Positions 56,400 through 64,000 of a DNA stretch of 64,000 nt are shown here, piece by piece. A model generated the notes under the pieces. It was not told where the DNA came from. It saw only the letters and a list, made by a program, of their open reading frames with translations, and did not search any database. The stretch is from Acholoe squamosa (lineage: Eukaryota > Annelida > Polychaeta > Phyllodocida > Polynoidae). Each line of letters opens with the position of its first letter. Position 1 is the first letter of the stretch. The DNA lies in contig OX439045.1 in the NCBI GenBank assembly GCA_949317995.1, forward strand, positions 3,558,174 through 3,622,173. The letters run 5' to 3'. The position numbers and the translations under genes were made by a program.

Positions 56400-58440
56400 A
56401 AAAATGGATTTTTTCCACTTTGGGGCTTAGTACCAGTCTCCTATATTATATCATCTAGGTTTTTTGTGTCTTACAAAAGTTATATCTTCTGGAAAATGTA
56501 TAGTTTACCCCACTTAAGTAGTATGTTTTAGTTACCCCATTTGGCCAGAATGTGAAAGAAAGGGGTAAGATGACATTTTTTTTTCATTCTAAAGTCTCTC
56601 ATAAAAAAAATATTAATGATAGGGGGTATGTATTTTTATGTTTAATGTTGAGACAACACTTGTGGGCAATAAAAAAAACAGCTGCAGTGCTCAAAAGGTT
56701 AAATAAATGGGTTCAGGACAACAAAAAGCGGAATTTTACCTCAATATGTCAACCTTTTAATTTTCATCAATATTCTACTATGCTCAGTCCCTTCCTTCCA
56801 GGTTTCATCAGGTATGGAGTTTATGATCTGCAATTTATCCTATGAGGTCTAGGTAAGAATCAGGTATTAAAAAAAAAATCCATGACCTTTGCTTTTATAC
56901 TCCTCTTAGCTCTGATTAGAATTGTGTACCCCCTCCAATTTTAAGCCTGTCAAGCTTTGACCAGGTAAAAAGCACAGTTGAATATCAAGCTCAGTAATTT
57001 TATTTAACTGTGTGCAGTATATGCTTTTAAACCAACTCTATGTCCCTCAAGTATATAGGCTGTTTCCCTTGTCTCTCCTGTATTTGGGTAGAAGTCTACA
57101 TTGGGTGAAGGAACCTTGGCGTGGTGGAATGTCAACTTTTGACCGGGTAACAAGAGAGCTGGGAAATATGGGCTTTGCCACTTTGGAGCTTAGTACAAGT
57201 CCCCTTTTGTATTTTATCTTAGTTTCTCTTGTCTCACAATAACATTATTGGTTATATCTCCCAGAATATGTATAGTTTACCCCACTTTTGTTTTATATTT
57301 TAGTCACTCTGTTGACTGGAACATGCAAGGATGGATTAAAATGGCAATATTTGTATTCTAAATTGTTATTTAGAAAAATCATTAAGCATAGGGGGTGTAT
57401 ATTTTCATGTTTAATTATGAGACAAAACTTGTGGGCAATGAAAACAAAAACAGCTACAGTCGTCAAAGGGTTAAATAAATGAGGACAACATATCAAAATG
57501 TAAAAAAAAAAGTCAATATGTCAACCTTTGACCGGGTACCTTTATTTTTGGTTAACCTTCTGCTATATTCAGTCCCATCATTCCAGTTTTCATCAGGAAT
57601 GGATGCCATGAGCTGCAATTTAACCAATACGTAGGAGGCAGGGATAACAAAAATCCATGTCCTTTGCCTTTCTATTACTCTCAGCTGTGACCAGAATTGT
57701 GTACCCCCTCTAATTTTAAGCCTGTCAACCTTTCACCAGGTAAATAGTATAGTTGAATAACAAGCTGAGTTTTATTATTTAACTGTGTGCAGCATATGCC
57801 ATAAAACTAGCTCTAGGCCCCCTTTGCTTATGGCATCTCTCTTGTCTCTCCCATATTTGGGCAGAAGTCTACATAGGGTTAAGGAAAATCAGCATGGCAG
57901 ATGTCAACCTTTGACTGGGTAACAAAATACCTTTATGGACAAAAACTGGCATCAAAATAGTTCCCTGCCCCATTCACATTTCTTACCATAACTCTCATTC
58001 ACACTTAACTTGTACCTAAGTTTTCTTACCTTTTAACCCCATAATTCATTCCTGTTTCTTGTTCGTTCCTAGCTTAACTATGTCAACCATCTTAAACAGT
58101 TCCCTCCACCCCCCCATACCTTTTTTCACATGAGTGTCTCTCCTACTGTACTTGCGGCCAGGTTTTCTTCTCCTTTTACCCCAAAATACGTCACTGTGCC
58201 TCATTCTGTTATAGTTATTGCTTGCCACATCTGTCAACCTTTGTCCGGCTAATAACAGCTTATCTGGACAAAGGTTGATATCTAAAACAGTTTCTTCTGC
58301 TCCCCCCTCCCCCACATGGTTTTCTCACCATAATGTACTTATGCACAGTCCTAGCAGTTCAAGACATGTTAAGTATTATGAGTATAGACCCTAAATGATA
58401 TATCAACCATTGACCGGTCAACAGCTGACATGATGAAATG
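56400..58440. repeat. Decayed tandem repeat, period about 0.77 kb
   Basis: CACTTTGGGGCTTAGTACCA (56433) and CACTTTGGAGCTTAGTACAA (57179); TATTTGGGTAGAAGTCTACA (57081) and TATTTGGGCAGAAGTCTACA (57854); GTCAACCTTTGACCGGGTA recurs several times. Open frames here do not match between copies, so no gene is called. Confidence 0.7.
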
Positions 58441-59095
58441 CATCACAACTTTACTGGTTGCCATAGCAACAGTACACATATCTAAGAAAAAAATACCTAT
58501 GCAGCCTTAACCACCAACACCAGTACTATACCCAACAAGATGGATATGACTCTACTCCAAAATTTATCTCGTATCCCCCCTTCCCCCCAAAAAATGCATG
58601 AGATTGGTGAGACATGGTCTAAAGCCTAGGAGAAAGATTTACCCTTTCTGCACGGCGCAATGTATTTAAGTACTACTGTAGCAGCGTTTCCAGGATTTAG
58701 AAAAGGAGGGGTTGAGTTAGAAAAAGGGGGCACAACCCCATCTTTTGAGGATAATTTAGCTTCTAAAATGAATAAACAAACTCTTAAACATAGACAAAAT
58801 AGAGGGTGTGTGCGCCCCTTCATGCCTATTTAAATCAGCTGCTGTACTGTATTTTATGTCAAGTCGAATATTGAGACTCCATATGAAACACTCTAAGCCC
58901 TCGTATTGCACCCCTGCGTTAAATAACCAGTGCCAAATTCGCACGATGACATCATACGCTGCTTCAAATTGTAAACAAACAAGATGGCGGCACACGGCAT
59001 TTCGTGTTGGTGGTAGGTGAAGATTAGCTAATTATGGATGATATTGATCAGATATCGATTGATTTTCCACTCAAACACCTTGAAATAAAGATGAA

Positions 59096-59195
59096 CTCTC
59101 ATTAGTTTGAACCTCCTGTTTCTTCACGAGCATTTCCTGTCCGTTCCGAGCGGGCAGGAAACGTGAGGAAATGGTCGGCTCAAACTAATCATCCT
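59096..59195. repeat. Foldback hairpin
   Basis: ATTAGTTTGAACCTCC ... TTCACGAGCATTTCCTG(T)CC pairs with GG(C)AGGAAACGTGAGG ... GCTCAAACTAAT around CGTTCCGAGCGGG. Confidence 0.75.
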
Positions 59196-59282
59196 TCACC
59201 TTTACCATTGTAATGAGTAGCCCACTGCGTGGGTGCTTAAAGATTTGGCTGGGTCATTACCCATTGACCAAAATACTTTACG

Positions 59283-59520
59283 AGCAGCTAGGCATCATGC
59301 CCATTGGTCATCATGATGCACCATGTTCTGGCTAGACTGCTCACCAGCACTTCATTGAAGCATCATGCCGACCCTACGGGGTCGATACATACACTCCCAG
59401 GGGTTTTTCATGATGCTCTAATTAAGTGCTGGCGAGCAGACTCGCCAGCACTTCATTGAAGCATCATGATTGCCAATGGTCTTGCTGCACTCCTGCATCA
59501 GCGGCCCTTAAAAAGTTAAC
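59283..59520. mobile_element. Family A MITE (alpha/alpha)
   Basis: AGGCATCATGCCCATTGGTC ... GGGTCGATACATACACTCCC ... GAAGTGCTGGCGAGCAGACT-type hairpin (here TTAAGTGCTGG) ... CATCAGCGGCCCTTAA, then AAAGTTAAC. The extreme left end is missing. Confidence 0.82.
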
Positions 59521-59639
59521 TTCACTTTGACATACAGAGTAGAGCTGGTCAGAGTAGAGCTGGTCAGTAAGGGGGACTGTGTTTGCAGTAGCCAAGGTAG
59601 GAGAGGTAGAGCTTATTTGATATACTTACACATCCCCCC

Positions 59640-61115
59640 TACAAACACACATACATACATACATAAAACAGAGAGAGCTGCACTATCAGGTACCGACTCA
59701 TGTCACACATTCTATAGTATATTATCCTGACTGACTTCTCCCAACTAGGTACCTACTCATTTCCCCCTTTTTAGCACCATATTTGAATGACCACTTGTGA
59801 GCAACAAAAGGGACAAGTTATAGCTACATGAAAAGAAAGGCATTGAAAAGTAAATGAGGGCATTTTTAGCCAGCTCTTCCTTTTACTATAGGAGCAACAC
59901 CCTTCAGTGTACCAACATAGGTTGTAGGTGCACCATATTTGGCCTAGTAAATGGACCTGCCTTAAGAAGCACTCACCCTTACTTTCCTAACCTGTTGGCA
60001 CATACATACATACATACATACATACATACATACATACATACATACATACATACATACATACATACATAGACTTGCACTCTCAATTCTAGTGTAGTCCCGG
60101 AGTGTGTTGCTCCTATGGTAAAAAGAGCTGTCAGTAGGTACCCTCTTTTCAAAAGAAGTCACGCTCTGCTTCACCATTCAACTTGCACTCACCACATATA
60201 AGTCTGAAAAGTCACCTGCCTTGTTTAAAACAGAGAGAGCTGCACTATCAGGTACCGACTCATGTCACACATTCTATAGTATATTATCCTGACTGACTTC
60301 TCCCAACTAGGTACCTACTCATTTCCCCCTTTTTAGCACCATATTTGAATGACCACTTGTGAGCAACAAAAGGGACAAGTTATAGCTACATGAAAAGAAA
60401 GGCATTGAAAAGTAAATGAGGGCATTTTTAGCCAGCTCTTCCTTTTACTATAGGAGCAACACCCTTCAGTGTACCAACATAGGTTGTAGGTGCACCATAT
60501 TTGGCCTAGTAAATGGACCTGCCTTAAGAAGCACTCACCCTTACTTTCCTAACCTGTTGGCACATACATACATACATACATACATACATACATACATACA
60601 TACATACATAGACTTGCACTCTCAATTCTAGTGTAGTCCCGGAGTGTGTTGCTCCTATGGTAAAAAGAGCTGTCAGTAGGTACCCTCTTTTCAAAAGAAG
60701 TCACGCTCTGCTTCACCATTCAACTTGCACTCACCACATATAAGTCTGAAAAGTCACCTGCCTTGTTTAAAACAGAGAGAGCTGCACTATCAGGTACCGA
60801 CTCATGTCACACATTCTATAGTATATTATCCTGACTGACTTCTCCCAACTAGGTACCTACTCAAATCCCCCTTTTTAGCACCATATTTGAATGACCACTT
60901 GTGAGCAACAAAAGGGACAAGTTATAGCTACATGAAAAGAAAGGCATTGAAAAGTAAATGAGGGCATTTTTAGCCAGCTCTTCCTTTTACTATAGGAGCA
61001 ACACCCTTCAGTGTACCAACATAGGTTGTAGGTGCACCATATTTGGCCTAGTAAATGGACCTGCCTTAAGAAGCACTCACCCTTACTTTCCTAACCTGTT
61101 GGCACACACCCAATT
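59640..61115. repeat. Tandem array of a family B element plus flank (period 560/542 bp)
   Basis: The unit comprises most of a family B element, then TTCAGTGTACCAACATAGGT ... CTTTCCTAACCTGTTGGCAC, a (CATA)n tract and GACTTGCACTCTCAATTCTA. GAGAGAGCTGCACTATCAGG starts at about 59669, 60229 and 60771. The first unit lacks its left portion and starts at a CATA tract; the last lacks CATA. Unit lengths differ only by the CATA length (about 70 versus 60 bp). Confidence 0.92.
60000..60068. repeat. (CATA)n microsatellite
   Basis: About 17 units of CATA in the first tandem copy; a shorter run lies at 60562-60610 in the second copy. Confidence 0.97.
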
Positions 61116-62667
61116 TCGTTAGCAGCACACCCACTTTAGAGAAAAAAAAGTGTTTAACTAATGTAATGTTTTTAGAACTGTTGTTATTACAAAGTTATCC
61201 CCCCGCACAAGGTTAGATAACATAATTTTGGCATTGAAAGAGATGACTAACAAACGCTTTAACGAACATTGAAATAAGGGGCGTTGGAAAACCAGTGAAA
61301 AACGTTTATGAATGAAGAAAAATGTTTGGTACAATTTCCTTTTTTTACTCCCTCTTTTCTCACCTGACCACATTTCTATATTGACATATTTCTTTAAGAG
61401 ATTCTCCATTATCTCCACTTATCAATGTCCAAACCTCTGTATCTCTGGCCCTTATTTGAGACAGATTCTTATTTGATTTCCTACCTTAAAGTGCTAAAGA
61501 TCAGCACCCCTGTAACCCAAGTGCTCATTTGAGACCGACGGGGTCTCATTTGAGACCCCGGTACTTAAATGAGTGAACTGTACACTGATTATTTCAAATA
61601 TCATGGTTTGTCTTCATGAACCGTACTAAGGTAGGCAGTTGTGAAAAGAATTTGACCAAATTCTTACTGTAGCTATTTGATCTTCCAATTCTCGGCTCCT
61701 CCACACACTGAGAATCGACTTCCCCAGAGAACTGGTTCCTACTTGAGAATTGCACCCTGACTATGGACCACTCCTATACCACTACTCTGACCGATTCCCT
61801 TTTTGCAACACACAAGGGAATCAATTCCCTGAGGTGAGTGAGTTCTGTTTTTGGGAACAGCACCTCGGACAGAACCAATTCCAAATCCTTTCGCAACAGC
61901 CTCCTGAGGGAGTGGTCAGCTGGAATAATTAGTTTGGAGTAGCCCAGATAGGAGAGGTTCAGCTTATTTGACACCTACTCACACTGCCCCAAACCTACAC
62001 ACACACCAAACGTGCCACTGTACATATTCTATGGAATGCCTCTCCCGTGTTTAGACAAAAAGCGTCCCCATTTGGTGGGGAATATTACTACGCACATTAC
62101 CTACCTATTTGTTATTACTACAGCAAGCAACAGGCAGAACCACTTTATCCTGAAATCTCTGTGAGGCAGCGATGACTTGTGGTAATGGTTGAGGTGGGGC
62201 TAGCTTGTGCATATCTTATACTTACACTTAAAAGCCAAGTTAACTCCAGTGTGTGGGGTCTGAACCACCAAGTTCAAAATGGTTACATGGAAACTTTTAA
62301 AATTGGACATTTATGGACATGGCCATTGGTGACATGAGGAAAAAATAACTGACATAATATGTGGACTTCTTGAATTGGAACGGGGAGATGGTAGGCTCTT
62401 AGAGGTGACATGGTACATGGGAATCGAAGGGACATGTGACCTGTGAGCATTTTTTAAAATCAATATCTGACATGGATACCCCCACTCCCATCCATATTGT
62501 GGTATTTTTTTGGTGAAACTCCTCGTCCCTCTACCAGTTGGTGGGAGGGGTGGTTTTCTGCAAAAAAAAAGATTTTAACCCTCCTGTACTGCCATGCATT
62601 ACAATACTATGGTCAGGGTGGTCGGTATTCATTTAAAACAAAGCTTGTATAGTTGACCATATATAAG

Positions 62668-62673
62668 TTTATT
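62668..62673 (-). terminator. Poly(A) signal of the third PANK-like gene
   Basis: TTTATT on plus (AATAAA on minus), about 50 nt after the stop codon at 62723-62725, followed by a second overlapping TTTATT. Confidence 0.5.
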
Positions 62674-62722
62674 TATTTACTTTACACATGTTTCTTTAAC
62701 TAAGTATTTAAAGGTGAGTGTA

Positions 62723-64000
62723 TCAGGACTCTGCCTTCTTCGTCTGTAGGAAAGCTCCAAGCGCACCATACATGCCACCGTTCTTCAAGAAGTAGTATTC
62801 GTGTTGCTGGTTCTGCAAGATCGAGATATACATAATCAATTAGGGAGTGATAATTTTTACCTATTGTACACATGGGATTTATAACTCATATAATCAGGTA
62901 AAATTTGCTTCCTCTCGAGGGGTCTCAATATTATGCCCTTCTGCTATGGTCAAGGGGTTTAAAATCCTTGCCCCTGCTCAAACAATCCAACCCTGTGATG
63001 TTAAAAAATGACCACTAGCTAACAAGAAAAATGCTGGTCTAACATAATTTGGGAGAGGCCCTAGGGCAAACTTAACCAACCACTATTGTTTCTGAGTGAA
63101 AGAAGAATTACTTGATCTAGAAGCGAAATTTTATAGCTCATTGCAATCCTCAAAGGTAAAAATATGTATAACATAATGGTAACCACTGAATCAATTTATA
63201 CTTTTACCTTTGGCAACATGATGGAGAGCTTAGTCTTTGCGATCGTTATGAGGTCCCTCATTACCTCTGAATTGAACACATTGCCAGCAAAATAGATGGC
63301 TTTAGTGTTGACCATCTTGGCCTGGGTGATGATTTCCTGTGCATGTATCAGGGCGGTAGTGTTAAAGATGCTGTACACCATGTCTTCTTTCTTCATCTCA
63401 TCTGGAATAAAACAGTCTGTGTATGAGCTTGTTCTAGTAATCATTACAGCTACCGTAAAACCCTGCATGTAAGCCATGGCTTGAAGACCTTTTCAGAGGT
63501 CTACTGCAGCTTAAAGGCTCAGCCCTAACTGGGTGTGTGGCTTATACAAGGGGTTTGGACACTATTTGGAGAATAGACAACGATTTTCTTCACATCGAGA
63601 CTGTCTGTTGTTCTATAATGCATGAATGCATCTTAGTGCATTGTAGAACAACAGACAGTCAAGATGTGAAGAATGAGTTGTCTATTGTCTTTACAAAATG
63701 TTGAACATTACCTTGAGACAGTTAAGCACCCAATCAACATATGTCTCGACCAATGAATAGCTAATGAATCGCCTTTGATTGTGACTGTGACCTTGCTGAG
63801 GTGCGCACTGTACTCCTAGAATGTACTCAAGGTCACTTCTATTGTGCAGCAGAGCACTTTTCACCGTTTTATAAAGAACAGTACTAAACCGGATTTGTCA
63901 GGCCAGAGCTGTGGTTCATAGCTCTTTCCAAAATTAGCGTTGTGACGTATATGCTGGTTTTTAATGTATTTTACCACTTTAAGGGCTGCTAGTGTATTAA
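62723..64000 (-). CDS. Third PANK-fold gene, last two coding exons (5' part beyond the window)
   Basis: Exons (minus) 63208-63401 and 62723-62812. The first is 194 nt in phase with the other two copies (acceptor TTTTATTCCAG, donor AAG|GTAAAA) and encodes DEMKKEDMVYSIFNTTALIH, then AQEIITQAKMVNTKAIYFAGNVFNS. The last exon is 30 codons: NQQHEYYFLKNGGMYGALGA then FLQTKKAES and stop. The KNGGMYGALGA motif is intact, unlike in the neighbour at 45477-55174, to which it is more similar than to the plus-strand copy (NTTA, HAQEI, GNVFNSE). The N-terminal exons must lie past 64000. Confidence 0.85.
63573..63686. repeat. Long hairpin in an intron of the third PANK-like gene
   Basis: ATAGACAACGATTTTCTTCA, CATCGAGACTGTCTGTTGTT and CTATAATGCA pair with TGCATTGTAGAACAACAGAC, AGTCAAGATGTGAAGAATGA and GTTGTCTAT. 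Related fragment at 24700-24800. Confidence 0.85.
63971..64000. mobile_element. Family A MITE, left end cut by the window edge
   Basis: CCACTTTAAGGGCTGCTAGT and GTATTAA match the left terminus of the family. Confidence 0.6.

Larger units (their letters stand above)
55175..62667. other. Intergenic region between the second and third PANK-like genes
   Basis: No gene recognised. Contains the promoter side of the second copy, a TIR element, family A, B and H elements, a decayed 0.77-kb tandem repeat at 56.4-58.4 kb, the 0.55-kb tandem array at 59.65-61.1 kb, and 61.1-62.7 kb of mostly unassigned AT-rich DNA. Confidence 0.6.

Noticed and set aside
56552..56845. 97-codon frame in the 0.77-kb tandem repeat
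   Set aside because: The second repeat copy does not keep the frame and no domain is recognisable; the sequence is AT-rich with homopolymer runs.

Overview
This is animal nuclear DNA: small exons with GT/AG introns, AT-rich introns and intergenic DNA, AATAAA-type poly(A) signals, long TA/GA/CATA microsatellites and a very high load of short transposable elements. There are no operons, ribosome-binding sites or phage/plasmid genes. The gene families (Ly6/three-finger, type II pantothenate kinase fold, ApaH-like phosphatase) and a retroelement tail ending in GGCGTTAAAC plus (CACT)n suggest a marine invertebrate, possibly a mollusc or another lophotrochozoan. That placement is an inference and is weak.

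Layout. 5.4-9.9 kb (+): a three-exon Ly6/uPAR-type gene with signal peptide, ten cysteines and a probable GPI signal. 19.9-32.8 kb (+): a complete ten-exon gene (418 aa) with the pantothenate-kinase (Fumble/PANK) fold. 41.0-42.4 kb (-): a two-exon ApaH-like metallophosphatase with an N-terminal membrane anchor. 45.4-55.2 kb (-): a second ten-exon PANK-like gene with the same exon phases, carrying a premature TAA inside its conserved C-terminal motif. 62.7 kb to the window end (-): the last two coding exons of a third, intact PANK-like gene. The first and second copies are tail-to-tail around the phosphatase; the second and third are head-to-tail.

The main biological result is the PANK-like family. 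Both complete copies start with a separate 27-nt coding exon, phase 0 at its 3' end, encoding MGCGSSSVT or MGCGASADS, a classic N-myristoylation/palmitoylation signal. The position of the catalytic Glu of human PANKs is Lys/Arg/Val, and the glycine-rich GTSxGGGT loop is replaced by GLFTSGRF or GLWTAGRF. The cluster therefore looks like a tandemly expanded family of membrane-tethered, probably catalytically dead (or differently active) pantothenate-kinase-fold proteins.

The rest is mostly repeats. About 26 copies of a nested-hairpin MITE with TTAA/CCCTTTAA ends (family A) are spread throughout, several within a few tens of bases of exons. Other families: a 350-bp TIR element (B), a G-rich/C-rich palindromic element (C), TA-flanked CACTG...CAGTG elements (G and H), pogo-like CAGT... 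MITEs, a MULE-like 298-bp foldback with 9-bp target duplication, tRNA-derived SINEs, and several local tandem duplications. Nested insertions allow relative dating of some families. No tRNA or rRNA genes, CRISPR arrays or viral genes were seen.
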